From Pseudomonas floridensis (GTDB taxonomy: Bacteria > Pseudomonadota > Gammaproteobacteria > Pseudomonadales > Pseudomonadaceae), in assembly GCF_002087235.1 (NCBI RefSeq), contig NZ_MUIO01000086.1, positions 1-35,563 on the forward strand: a stretch of DNA of 35,563 nt, in the 5' to 3' direction. The notes under the pieces were generated by a model that was given only the letters and a program-made list of their open reading frames with translations, did no database searches and had not been told where the DNA came from. A program made the position numbers and the translations under genes. Shown piece after piece: positions 7,657 to 16,326 of this stretch; within the stretch, counting starts at the first letter, position 1, and each line of letters opens with the position of its first letter.

Positions 7657-9342
7657 ATGGATATTAAACGCACGATCCTGATCGTCGCCCTGGCAATCGT
7701 GACCTACGTCGGGGTTCTGAAATGGAACCAGGACTACGGTCAGGCAGCCATGCCGACCCAGAATGTTGCAGCCAGCACTACCGCACCGGGCATTCCGGAC
7801 ACGGCTGCCGGTAATAATGGTTCTGCCAGCGCCGATGTTCCAAGCGCAAACGCGACCAATACCGCGGCACCTCTTGAGACTCCGGCCGTAGCCAGCAAAG
7901 ACCTCATTCAGGTCAAGACCGATGTGCTCGATCTGGCGATCGATCCGGTAGGTGGTGACGTCGTTCAACTTCGTCTGCCTCTGTACCCGCGCCGTCAGGA
8001 TCGTCCAGACGTTCCTTTTCAGCTGTTCGATAACGGCGGTGAACGTACTTTTCTGGCACAAAGTGGCCTGACCGGCACCAATGGTCCGGATGCACGAGCT
8101 ACCGGCCGTCCGGTTTACACCTCTGCGCAGAAGACTTATCAACTGGCTGACGGCCAGAACGATATGGTCGTTGACCTGAAGTTTTCCGAAAACGGCGTCA
8201 ACTACATCAAGCGCTTCACATTCAAACGTGGCCTTTACGACCTGGTCGTGACCTACGTTGTGGATAACCAGAGCGCTCAGCCTTGGGCCGGTAACCTGTT
8301 CGCGCAGTTGAAACGCGATGCCAGCTCCGACCCATCGTCGACCACCGCAACCGGTACAGCTACCTATCTGGGCGCAGCACTGTGGACTGCGGCCGAGCCT
8401 TACAAGAAAGTGTCGATGAAAGATATCGACAAGGGTCAGGTCAAGGAAACGGTTCAAGGCGGTTGGGTTGCATGGCTGCAGCACTACTTCGTGACCGCGT
8501 GGATTCCTGATCACAACGCGAGCAACGTGGTTCAGACCCGTAAAGACAGCCAGGGCAACTACATCATCGGCTTCACCAGCCCGACGTTGTCCGTTGCGCC
8601 GGGTGCCAAAGGCGAAACCACCGCCACCCTGTATGCAGGTCCGAAAAGCCAGGCGGTACTCAAAGAGTTATCCCCAGGTCTTGAACTGACTGTCGACTAC
8701 GGTTTCCTGTGGTTCATTGCCCAGCCTATCTTCTGGCTGCTGCAACATATCCACGCGATCCTGGGTAACTGGGGCTGGTCGATCATCGTTTTGACGATGC
8801 TGATCAAAGGCCTGTTCTTCCCGCTCTCGGCCGCCAGCTACAAGTCAATGGCCCGGATGCGCGCCGTAGCGCCAAAACTGGCGTTGCTGAAGGAACAACA
8901 TGGCGACGATCGCCAGAAAATGTCCCAGGCAATGATGGAGCTGTACAAGAAAGAGAAGATCAACCCGTTGGGTGGATGCTTGCCGATTCTTGTGCAGATG
9001 CCGGTTTTCCTTTCGCTGTACTGGGTACTCCTAGAGAGCGTGGAAATGCGTCAGGCTCCGTGGATCCTGTGGATAACCGACCTGTCGATCAAAGACCCGT
9101 TCTTTATTCTGCCGATCATCATGGGCGCGACCATGTTCATCCAGCAGCGTCTGAACCCGACTCCGCCGGATCCGATGCAGGCCAAGGTCATGAAAATGAT
9201 GCCAATCATCTTCACGTTCTTCTTCCTGTGGTTCCCTGCCGGTCTGGTTCTGTACTGGGTTGTGAACAACACGCTGTCGATCGCGCAGCAGGCTTACATC
9301 ACTCGCAAGATAGAAGCAGCTACCAAGAAAGCAGCTGCCTGA
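7657..9342 (+). CDS. yidC: Membrane protein insertase YidC
   Basis: YidC inserts and folds inner-membrane proteins, alone or with SecYEG; Fo subunit c is a classic substrate. The 561-residue protein has an N-terminal membrane segment (IKRTILIVALAIVTYVGVL). A large periplasmic domain follows (about 60-340), then the conserved C-terminal insertase core of several helices (FWLLQHIHAILGNWGWSIIVL; GGCLPILVQMPVFLSLYWVLLE; FTFFFLWFPAGLVLYWVVNN). This is the gram-negative YidC layout. It closes the rpmH-rnpA-yidD-yidC operon and is followed within 30 bases by a terminator. Two perfect DnaA boxes lie in its coding sequence (8259-8267, 9068-9076). Confidence 0.99.
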   Translation: MDIKRTILIVALAIVTYVGVLKWNQDYGQAAMPTQNVAASTTAPGIPDTAAGNNGSASADVPSANATNTAAPLETPAVASKDLIQVKTDVLDLAIDPVGGDVVQLRLPLYPRRQDRPDVPFQLFDNGGERTFLAQSGLTGTNGPDARATGRPVYTSAQKTYQLADGQNDMVVDLKFSENGVNYIKRFTFKRGLYDLVVTYVVDNQSAQPWAGNLFAQLKRDASSDPSSTTATGTATYLGAALWTAAEPYKKVSMKDIDKGQVKETVQGGWVAWLQHYFVTAWIPDHNASNVVQTRKDSQGNYIIGFTSPTLSVAPGAKGETTATLYAGPKSQAVLKELSPGLELTVDYGFLWFIAQPIFWLLQHIHAILGNWGWSIIVLTMLIKGLFFPLSAASYKSMARMRAVAPKLALLKEQHGDDRQKMSQAMMELYKKEKINPLGGCLPILVQMPVFLSLYWVLLESVEMRQAPWILWITDLSIKDPFFILPIIMGATMFIQQRLNPTPPDPMQAKVMKMMPIIFTFFFLWFPAGLVLYWVVNNTLSIAQQAYITRKIEAATKKAAA

Positions 9343-9367
9343 TCTAACCTGTGAATAAGTTTTACAA

Positions 9368-9390
9368 AGCGCCCCCTAGTGGGGCGTTTT
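9368..9390 (+). terminator. Rho-independent terminator after yidC
   Basis: Six-base GC stem CGCCCC (9370-9375) / GGGGCG (9381-9386) with a CTAGT loop, followed by TTTT. It separates the yidC operon from mnmE. Confidence 0.85.
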
Positions 9391-9420
9391 GCTATCTGTC
9401 AGTTGTCCAGGAGCCGGACC

Positions 9421-10791
9421 ATGAACGTCCCTCGTGAAACCATCGCCGCTATTGCCACAGCTCAAGGCCGTGGTGGCGTCGGCATTGTCCGCATCTCGGG
9501 TCCGCTGGCCAGCAAGGCGGCGCACGCGATTATCGGCCGGACACCCAAACCTCGTTATGCCCATTACGGTCCTTTCAGCGACGCATCGGGCCAGGTGCTG
9601 GACGAAGGGATTGCGCTGTTTTTCCCCGGTCCCAACTCCTTCACCGGTGAAGACGTCCTGGAGCTGCAAGGGCATGGTGGTCCAATCGTTCTGGATATGC
9701 TGCTGCAGCGCTGTCTTGAACTGGGGAGCCGTTTGGCGCGGCCCGGAGAATTCAGTGAACGCGCGTTCCTCAATGACAAGCTGGACCTAGCCCAGGCTGA
9801 AGCAATCGCCGACCTGATCGAAGCGAGTTCTGCACAGGCTGCGCGCAACGCGCTGCGCTCATTGCAGGGGGCATTTTCCCAGCGTGTGGATAAGTTGACC
9901 GAGAAATTGATCAGCCTTCGTATCTACGTCGAGGCGGCCATCGACTTTCCGGAGGAGGAAATCGATTTTCTTGCCGATGGTCATGTATTGAGCATGCTCG
10001 ATGACGTACGCGCTGAGTTATCCACAGTACTGCGCGAGGCGGGGCAGGGTGCACTGCTGCGTGACGGTATGACGGTGGTCATCGCAGGGCGACCTAACGC
10101 TGGCAAATCCAGTCTGCTTAACGCATTGGCTGGGCGCGAGGCAGCAATCGTGACCGAGATCGCCGGCACTACGCGCGATGTGCTGCGTGAACACATCCAC
10201 ATTGATGGCATGCCGCTGCACGTGGTCGACACAGCGGGGTTACGCGACACGCAGGATCAGGTGGAGATGATTGGCGTCCAGCGTGCGCTCAAGGCCATTG
10301 GCGAAGCGGACAGGATTCTGCTGGTAGTCGATGCTACAGCCCCGGAAGCGAGCGATCCTTTTGCGCTATGGCCCGAGTTTCTCGAGCGGCGTCCAGATCC
10401 TGCCAAGGTCACGCTGATCCACAACAAGTCTGACCTGAGCGGCGACGCCATCGGCCTGCAAACCAGTCAGGATGGCCATGTCACCATCAGCCTCAGCGCC
10501 AAGGCTGGTGGAGAAGGACTTGAACTGCTGCGTGACCACCTCAAGGCCTGCATGGGTTATGAGCAAACGTCGGAAAGCAGCTTCAGTGCGCGGCGGCGTC
10601 ACCTTGAAGCCCTGCGTCATGCCAGTGACTCGCTGGAGCACGGCAGAGCTCAGCTGACACTTGCAGGCGCCGGTGAACTGCTGGCAGAGGACCTGCGTCA
10701 GGCCCAGCAGGCACTGGGGGAGATCACAGGCGCCTTCAGCTCGGACGATCTGCTTGGCCGAATCTTTTCCAGCTTCTGCATCGGCAAGTAG
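9421..10791 (+). CDS. mnmE: tRNA modification GTPase MnmE
   Basis: MnmE, with MnmG, forms the cmnm5 (or nm5) group on U34 of several tRNAs. The start at 9421 gives 456 residues beginning MNVPRETIAAIATA, the family's usual length and N terminus. The formyl-tetrahydrofolate-binding domain comes first. A GTPase domain is inserted in helices, with G1 GRPNAGKSS at about 223-231, the DTAGLR G3 region and NKSD as G4. The C terminus ends with the invariant FCIGK containing the catalytic Cys. Two perfect DnaA boxes lie within it (9885-9893, 10018-10026). Its partner mnmG follows after the 727-base origin-like gap. Confidence 0.98.
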   Translation: MNVPRETIAAIATAQGRGGVGIVRISGPLASKAAHAIIGRTPKPRYAHYGPFSDASGQVLDEGIALFFPGPNSFTGEDVLELQGHGGPIVLDMLLQRCLELGSRLARPGEFSERAFLNDKLDLAQAEAIADLIEASSAQAARNALRSLQGAFSQRVDKLTEKLISLRIYVEAAIDFPEEEIDFLADGHVLSMLDDVRAELSTVLREAGQGALLRDGMTVVIAGRPNAGKSSLLNALAGREAAIVTEIAGTTRDVLREHIHIDGMPLHVVDTAGLRDTQDQVEMIGVQRALKAIGEADRILLVVDATAPEASDPFALWPEFLERRPDPAKVTLIHNKSDLSGDAIGLQTSQDGHVTISLSAKAGGEGLELLRDHLKACMGYEQTSESSFSARRRHLEALRHASDSLEHGRAQLTLAGAGELLAEDLRQAQQALGEITGAFSSDDLLGRIFSSFCIGK

Positions 10792-10818
10792 TGGCAGTGC
10801 CAAGACGTCACTGAAGAG

Positions 10819-10839
10819 AAGGGCGCACACGGCGCCCTT
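10819..10839 (+). terminator. Terminator-like hairpin after mnmE
   Basis: A perfect eight-base stem AAGGGCGC / GCGCCCTT with an ACACG loop starts 28 bases after the mnmE stop. The T-run is weak on the + strand, so termination is likely but may be inefficient. Confidence 0.6.
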
Positions 10840-11518
10840 CCTGGTCCCCGGTTCACCCTTCCCCAATGATCGTGCAAGGTACGTCTTTACGTAACAGCCG
10901 ATGATGGGCGTCGCCCACGGGCAACTGATCCTCAGAACGCGTCCGGTCGTTTGAAATCCGATACCTGACACAGTGCACACCTGGGGATAACCTCGTTTCA
11001 ATCCTCGATACCGATCCGAACGACTCACTTGGCAGGCTGGCGGACAGATAAAAATCATGTCCGCGGCTTTGTCACATCTCGATTTTCACAGGTATGGCTT
11101 GCCCCAATCCGCCAATCTCAGCTTTTTCTGTAGATTAAGCCCTGTGCATAACCGACCTTTAGCTCGGTTGATAACCAGGGTTAAAAACTGAAGATAAACC
11201 CGCCTGTGGACAAAGTGCACTTTAATCCACAGGCTCAGGGCAGTTATCCAAACCCCTCAATGGCACCTGATCACAGCCTTTTGAATCTCTGTACACATTG
11301 AATATAGAGGCTTGTGGAGATCTATCCACAGAAAGGATGCTCAGTAAGAATAAACATAAAAACAAGGCTTTATAAACTTTCTTTCCTTTTTATTTTCTTT
11401 ATCCGCGAGTTTTCCACAGTTGGTTAAATTTTGTGCAACGGGTTTCATTCAGGTGGGGTAAGTCCCTATACTTGTCAGCTATCCCAATTTCCCATCGACA
11501 ACAGGCACGAGGTGCGTG
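10840..11518. other. Origin-like intergenic region between mnmE and mnmG
   Basis: This long gap carries no gene I can support. Its right half has near-match DnaA boxes (one mismatch each) at 11143-11151, 11205-11213, 11223-11231, 11244-11252, 11322-11330 and 11410-11418. An AT-rich block spans 11341-11401. That block resembles the AT block of oriC (shared pattern gcttt-ataaact-ttctttcctttttatt at about 11367-11395). The origin of E. coli lies next to mnmG, and a second origin-like site has been discussed for Pseudomonas. The absence of perfect boxes argues for a weaker or conditional site. The left half (10840-11100) shows no clear signal. Confidence 0.55.
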
Positions 11519-13411
11519 GTGGATTTCCCTTCCCGTTTTGAAGTGATCGTCATCGGTGGCGGTCATGCCGGTACCGAGGCCGCACTGGCGTCGGCACGCA
11601 TGGGTGTCAAAACCCTGCTGCTTACGCACAACGTGGAAACCCTCGGCCAGATGAGCTGCAACCCCGCGATCGGCGGTATCGGCAAAAGCCATCTGGTCAA
11701 GGAGATCGACGCCCTCGGCGGTGCGATGGCCATGGCCACCGATAAAGGCGGCATTCAGTTTCGTGTGCTGAACAGCCGTAAAGGCCCGGCAGTGCGTGCG
11801 ACGCGTGCACAGGCAGACCGTGTTCTGTACAAGGCTGCGATCCGCGAGACACTGGAGAACCAGCCGAACCTGTGGATATTTCAGCAATCCTGCGACGACC
11901 TGATCGTCGAACAGGATCAGGTTCGCGGCGTTGTCACCCAAATGGGCCTGCGTTTCATGGCCGATTCGGTTGTGTTGACCACAGGCACGTTCCTGGGCGG
12001 TCTGATCCACATTGGTATGCAGAACTATTCCGGTGGCCGGGCCGGTGACCCGCCATCCATCGCGCTCGCTCGCCGATTGCGCGAACTGCCTTTGCGGGTG
12101 GGGCGTCTGAAAACCGGTACGCCGCCTCGCATCGATGGCCGTTCCGTCGATTTTTCGGTGATGACCGAGCAGCCGGGCGATACGCCGATCCCGGTCATGT
12201 CGTTCCTGGGTTCCAAGGAACAGCATCCGCCACAAGTGAGTTGCTGGATTACCCACACGAACGCCCGGACTCACGAGATCATTGCATCCAACCTTGACCG
12301 TTCGCCCATGTATTCCGGGGTGATCGAAGGTATCGGTCCGCGTTACTGTCCGTCGATCGAAGACAAGATTCACCGCTTTGCCGACAAGGAAAGCCATCAG
12401 GTCTTTATCGAACCGGAAGGCCTGACCACCCATGAGCTGTACCCGAACGGAATTTCCACTTCGCTGCCGTTCGACGTCCAGTTGCAAATCGTTCGCTCGA
12501 TTCGCGGTATGGAAAATGCGCACATCGTTCGCCCAGGCTATGCGATCGAATATGATTACTTCGACCCACGCGATCTGAAGTACAGCCTCGAGACCAAAGT
12601 CATTGGTGGCCTGTTTTTCGCAGGTCAGATCAATGGCACAACCGGTTACGAAGAAGCCGGGGCCCAAGGTTTGCTGGCCGGGACCAACGCGGCATTGCGG
12701 GCGCAAGGTCGCGACAGTTGGTGCCCGCGCCGCGACGAGGCGTACATCGGAGTATTGGTCGACGACCTGATCACCCTGGGAACCCAGGAACCGTACCGGA
12801 TGTTCACCTCGCGTGCTGAATATCGCTTGATCCTGCGCGAAGACAACGCCGACCTGCGCCTGACTGAAAAAGGTCGCGAGCTGGGTCTGGTCGATGACAC
12901 GCGTTGGGCTGCCTTCTGCACCAAACGCGAAAACATTGAGCGTGAAGAGCAACGTCTGAAAAGTACCTGGGTTCGTCCCGGGACCGAGCAGGGCGATGCC
13001 ATTGCCGCGCATTTCGGCACGCCGCTGACCCACGAATACAATCTGCTTAACCTGCTGACGCGTCCGGAAGTCGATTACGCCAGTTTGATTTCCCTCACGG
13101 GAGAGGGGAGCAGCGACCCGCAAGTGGCCGAGCAGGTCGAGATCAAGACCAAATACGCCGGTTATATCGACCGCCAGCAAGATGAGATCGCCCGTCTGCG
13201 CGCCAGCGAAGACACCAGGCTGCCTGAAGACATCGACTACGCCGGAATTTCCGGACTGTCGAAAGAAATTCAAAGCAAGCTGGGGATAACTCGTCCCGAG
13301 ACGCTCGGACAGGCTTCGCGTATTCCCGGCGTCACACCGGCGGCGATTTCCCTATTAATGATTCACCTGAAAAAACGCGGCGCGGGCCGTCAGTTGGAGC
13401 AAAGCGCTTGA
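11519..13411 (+). CDS. mnmG: tRNA uridine-5-carboxymethylaminomethyl modification enzyme MnmG
   Basis: MnmG (GidA) is the FAD- and NADH-dependent partner of MnmE in wobble-uridine modification. A GTG start at 11519 gives 630 residues beginning MDFPSRFEVIVIGGGHAG, which matches the family N terminus. The in-frame GTG at 11516 adds one Val and cannot be excluded. The Rossmann FAD motif GGGHAG is at 13-18, and the conserved CNPAIGGIGKSHL follows. The C-terminal helical domain ending LKKRGAGRQLEQSA is complete. Its stop overlaps the rsmG start by four bases, so the two are translationally coupled. Confidence 0.98.
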   Translation: MDFPSRFEVIVIGGGHAGTEAALASARMGVKTLLLTHNVETLGQMSCNPAIGGIGKSHLVKEIDALGGAMAMATDKGGIQFRVLNSRKGPAVRATRAQADRVLYKAAIRETLENQPNLWIFQQSCDDLIVEQDQVRGVVTQMGLRFMADSVVLTTGTFLGGLIHIGMQNYSGGRAGDPPSIALARRLRELPLRVGRLKTGTPPRIDGRSVDFSVMTEQPGDTPIPVMSFLGSKEQHPPQVSCWITHTNARTHEIIASNLDRSPMYSGVIEGIGPRYCPSIEDKIHRFADKESHQVFIEPEGLTTHELYPNGISTSLPFDVQLQIVRSIRGMENAHIVRPGYAIEYDYFDPRDLKYSLETKVIGGLFFAGQINGTTGYEEAGAQGLLAGTNAALRAQGRDSWCPRRDEAYIGVLVDDLITLGTQEPYRMFTSRAEYRLILREDNADLRLTEKGRELGLVDDTRWAAFCTKRENIEREEQRLKSTWVRPGTEQGDAIAAHFGTPLTHEYNLLNLLTRPEVDYASLISLTGEGSSDPQVAEQVEIKTKYAGYIDRQQDEIARLRASEDTRLPEDIDYAGISGLSKEIQSKLGITRPETLGQASRIPGVTPAAISLLMIHLKKRGAGRQLEQSA

Positions 13412-14064
13412 GTTCTATGGTCACCCCGCAACACGCAGACGAGTTATCCACAGGTGCCCGAGCGCTGGGGATCGAGCTGACACCGGTACAGCAGGAACTA
13501 CTGCTGGCGTATCTGGCACTGTTGATCAAGTGGAACAAGGCGTACAACCTCACGGCTGTGCGCAATCCCGACGAAATGGTGTCCAGGCATTTGCTCGACA
13601 GTCTCAGCGTGATGCCGTTTGTCGAAGGCGGCCAACCCGGTGAACGTTGGCTCGATGTGGGCAGCGGTGGCGGCATGCCGGGCATCCCGCTGGCGATCAT
13701 GTTTCCGCAGATGAAAGTCACGCTGCTGGACAGCAATGGCAAAAAGACCCGTTTCCAAACCCAGGTCAAACTGGAACTGAAGCTGGATAACCTCGAAGTT
13801 ATCCACAGTCGGGCTGAAAGTTATCAGCCCGAGGTGCCGTTCAACGGAATCATTTCCCGTGCGTTCAGCAGTCTGGAAGACTTCACCGGGTGGACGCGCC
13901 ACCTGGGCGACATTCAGACACGCTGGCTGGCGATGAAAGGGCTGCATCCTGCCGATGAACTGGTAGCATTGCCCTCGGATTTTCACCTCGATAGCGCACA
14001 AGCCTTGACCGTTCCAGGTTGCCAAGGCCAACGCCATCTGCTGATACTGCGCCGCACGGCATGA
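13408..14064 (+). CDS. rsmG: 16S rRNA (guanine-527-N7) methyltransferase RsmG
   Basis: RsmG (GidB) uses S-adenosylmethionine to methylate G527 of 16S rRNA; loss gives low-level streptomycin resistance in other bacteria. The class I methyltransferase motif I is LDVGSGGGMPGIPLA, followed by the acidic VTLLDSNGKKTRF. The TTG at 13408 overlaps the mnmG stop in a TTGA arrangement and gives 218 residues. An ATG three codons later (13417) is the alternative start. Two perfect DnaA boxes are embedded in the gene (13444-13452, 13799-13807), one only about 30 bases into it. Confidence 0.96.
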   Translation: MSSMVTPQHADELSTGARALGIELTPVQQELLLAYLALLIKWNKAYNLTAVRNPDEMVSRHLLDSLSVMPFVEGGQPGERWLDVGSGGGMPGIPLAIMFPQMKVTLLDSNGKKTRFQTQVKLELKLDNLEVIHSRAESYQPEVPFNGIISRAFSSLEDFTGWTRHLGDIQTRWLAMKGLHPADELVALPSDFHLDSAQALTVPGCQGQRHLLILRRTA

Positions 14065-14082
14065 TTGGGAACACAAGCGATA

Positions 14083-14874
14083 ATGGCTAAGGTATTCGCG
14101 ATAGCGAACCAGAAAGGTGGGGTCGGCAAGACCACCACATGCATCAACCTCGCCGCGTCACTGGTTGCTACCAAACGACGCGTGCTGTTGATCGATCTCG
14201 ATCCCCAGGGCAATGCGACCATGGGGAGTGGTGTGGATAAACACAACCTGGAGAACTCCGTCTACGACCTGCTGATCGGCGAGTGCGATCTGGCCGAGGC
14301 GATGCAGTTTTCCGAGCATGGTGGTTACCAGCTACTTCCGGCCAACCGCGACCTGACCGCAGGCGAAGTGGTGCTGCTGGAAATGCAGATGAAAGAGAGC
14401 CGTCTGCGCAATGCGCTGGCGCCGATCCGCGAAAATTACGATTACATTCTCATCGACTGCCCGCCTTCGCTGTCGATGCTCACGCTCAACGCCCTGGTGG
14501 CCTCCGATGGCGTAATTATCCCCATGCAGTGCGAGTACTTCGCGCTTGAAGGTCTGAGTGACCTTGTGGATAACATCAAACGTATCGGCGAATTGCTCAA
14601 CCCACAGCTCAAGATCGAAGGCCTGCTGCGTACCATGTACGATCCGCGTCTGAGCCTGATCAACGACGTCTCGGCGCAGCTCAAGGAACACTTTGGCGAG
14701 CAGCTCTACGACACCGTGATTCCGAGAAACATCAGACTGGCCGAGGCTCCGAGCTTTGGCATGCCAGTGCTGGCCTATGACAAGTCGTCCCGGGGGGCGC
14801 TGGCCTACCTGGCGCTTGCCAGTGAGCTGGTACGTCGTCAACGTCGCGGCGCGAAAACCGCTCAGCCAACCTAA
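14083..14874 (+). CDS. parA: Chromosome partitioning ATPase ParA
   Basis: ParA (Soj) is a deviant Walker-type ATPase that binds DNA non-specifically and moves ParB-parS complexes. The 263-residue protein starts MAKVFAIANQKGGVGKTT, placing the deviant Walker A motif (KGGVGKTT) at 11-18. LLIDLDPQGN and DYILIDCPPSL are the A' and B motifs. An in-frame upstream ATG would add six non-conserved residues and was not chosen. parB follows after 9 bases. Its parS partners are visible in recF. Two perfect DnaA boxes lie in its coding sequence (14232-14240, 14565-14573). Confidence 0.98.
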   Translation: MAKVFAIANQKGGVGKTTTCINLAASLVATKRRVLLIDLDPQGNATMGSGVDKHNLENSVYDLLIGECDLAEAMQFSEHGGYQLLPANRDLTAGEVVLLEMQMKESRLRNALAPIRENYDYILIDCPPSLSMLTLNALVASDGVIIPMQCEYFALEGLSDLVDNIKRIGELLNPQLKIEGLLRTMYDPRLSLINDVSAQLKEHFGEQLYDTVIPRNIRLAEAPSFGMPVLAYDKSSRGALAYLALASELVRRQRRGAKTAQPT

Positions 14875-14883
14875 GGAATTCCC

Positions 14884-15756
14884 ATGGCCGTCAAGAAACG
14901 AGGTCTCGGACGTGGGTTGGATGCACTTCTGAGCAGTCCAACCGTCAGTTCGCTGGAAGAGCAGGCCATCAAGGCTCCACAGCGCGAGTTGCAGCATGTG
15001 CCGCTGGACATGATTCAGCGTGGCAAGTACCAGCCGCGCCGCGACATGGACCCGCAGGCGCTCGAAGAGCTGGCGCAGTCGATCAGGTCCCAGGGCGTGA
15101 TGCAGCCGATCGTGATTCGTCCGATCGGTGACAACCGCTTCGAGATCATTGCCGGCGAACGACGCTGGCGAGCGAGTCAGCAGGCAGGCGTCGAGACGAT
15201 TCCGGCGATGGTTCGCGATGTACCGGACGAAACGGCGATCGCCATGGCGCTGATCGAGAACATCCAGCGCGAAGACCTGAACCCCATCGAAGAAGCCATG
15301 GCGTTGCAGCGTCTGCAGCAGGAATTCCAGCTCACCCAGCAGCAGGTGGCCGACGCCGTCGGCAAGTCCCGGGTCAGCGTGGCCAACCTGTTGCGCCTGA
15401 TTGCGCTGCCGGAAGCGATCAAGACAATGCTGTCCCATGGCGACCTGGAGATGGGCCACGCACGTGCCCTGCTTGGTCTGCCGGAAGAACGTCAGGTGGA
15501 AGGGGCGCGACACGTTGTCGCACGAGGGCTGACCGTACGCCAGACAGAGGCCCTGGTCAGACAGTGGTTGAGTGGCAAGGAAACACCTGCGGAACCGGCA
15601 AAGATCGACCCCGATATCAGCCGACTCGAACAGCGTCTGGCCGAGCGTTTAGGGTCCGCGGTCCAGATACGCCACGGGCAGAAGGGAAAGGGGCAGTTAG
15701 TCATTCGTTACAACTCGCTTGACGAGTTGCAAGGTGTGCTTGCTCACATCCGCTGA
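14884..15756 (+). CDS. parB: Chromosome partitioning protein ParB
   Basis: ParB binds parS and spreads over flanking DNA using CTP, building the partition complex that ParA moves. The 290-residue protein has the N-terminal ParA-contacting KKRGLGRGLDALL and the CTPase/spreading domain with IIAGERRWRAS and the downstream ENIQREDLNPIEEA. A helix-turn-helix around TQQQVADAVGKSRVSVANLLRL recognises parS, and a C-terminal dimerisation domain follows. It sits directly behind parA, with a hairpin and the atp promoter 50-75 bases after its stop. Confidence 0.98.
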   Translation: MAVKKRGLGRGLDALLSSPTVSSLEEQAIKAPQRELQHVPLDMIQRGKYQPRRDMDPQALEELAQSIRSQGVMQPIVIRPIGDNRFEIIAGERRWRASQQAGVETIPAMVRDVPDETAIAMALIENIQREDLNPIEEAMALQRLQQEFQLTQQQVADAVGKSRVSVANLLRLIALPEAIKTMLSHGDLEMGHARALLGLPEERQVEGARHVVARGLTVRQTEALVRQWLSGKETPAEPAKIDPDISRLEQRLAERLGSAVQIRHGQKGKGQLVIRYNSLDELQGVLAHIR

Positions 15757-15800
15757 AACAATTGCTCTGTAGCGTATAGTCGGAAATCACTACCTGACTG

Positions 15801-15829
15801 TTGAATAGGGGCTTAACCGCCCCTATACT
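15801..15829 (+). promoter_or_regulatory. atp operon sigma-70 promoter
   Basis: A -35 box TTGAAT (15801-15806) and a -10 box TATACT (15824-15829) are separated by exactly 17 bases, about 75 bases before atpI. The spacer is almost entirely occupied by a perfect hairpin, so the promoter may also be sensitive to DNA structure or to read-through from parB. Confidence 0.75.
15805..15826 (+). terminator. Hairpin between parB and atpI
   Basis: A perfect eight-base stem ATAGGGGC / GCCCCTAT with a TTAACC loop. It lacks a strong T-run but is the only terminator-like structure after parB. It lies inside the -35/-10 spacer of the atp promoter. Confidence 0.55.
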
Positions 15830-15902
15830 CTGCGCGCATTTTGTCGGCACAAATTATGCCAAGTTACAGATGATGGCGACCGACAGCCAAGGAGCAGATG
15901 CG

Positions 15903-16310
15903 ATGGAATCACGCATGCCAGACCGCTTGCCGTTTCATCGCCTTGCGGTTTTTCCGGTTTTGCTGGCTCAACTGATCGTCCTGCTGATCGCCGCTTTGGC
16001 GCTGTGGCAGTGGCGTGGAGTCGTAGCGGGATACTCGGGGCTCTGCGGAGGCCTGATAGCCTGGCTGCCCAATTTATATTTCGCTCACAAGGCGTTTCGG
16101 TTTTCCGGAGCCCGAGCCGCTCAAGCCATCGTCAGGTCGTTCTACGCCGGCGAGGCGGGCAAACTTATTTTGACGGCAGTGCTTTTTGCACTGACGTTTG
16201 CAGGCGTAAAACCGCTGGCACCGCTGGCGGTATTCGGAGTGTTCATGTTGATCCAGGTGGTCAACTGGTTCGCTCCCCTGCTGACGAGAACAAGACTTTC
16301 GAGACCTTAG
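15903..16310 (+). CDS. atpI: ATP synthase accessory protein AtpI
   Basis: AtpI is a small inner-membrane protein at the head of atp operons, thought to assist c-ring assembly and Mg2+ supply. The start at 15903 (MESRMPDRLPFHRLAVFP) gives 135 residues. Hydrophobic segments VLLAQLIVLLIAALALW, AGYSGLCGGLIAWLPNLYF, LILTAVLFALTFAGV and LAVFGVFMLIQVVNWF fit its four-helix topology. A longer in-frame extension upstream would run through the promoter and was rejected. atpB follows 16 bases after its stop. Confidence 0.93.
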   Translation: MESRMPDRLPFHRLAVFPVLLAQLIVLLIAALALWQWRGVVAGYSGLCGGLIAWLPNLYFAHKAFRFSGARAAQAIVRSFYAGEAGKLILTAVLFALTFAGVKPLAPLAVFGVFMLIQVVNWFAPLLTRTRLSRP

Positions 16311-16326
16311 GGCGTTTGAGGCAACC

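Noticed and set aside
11399..13273. A 624-codon minus-strand frame across mnmG
   Set aside because: Antisense shadow of mnmG; composition artefact.
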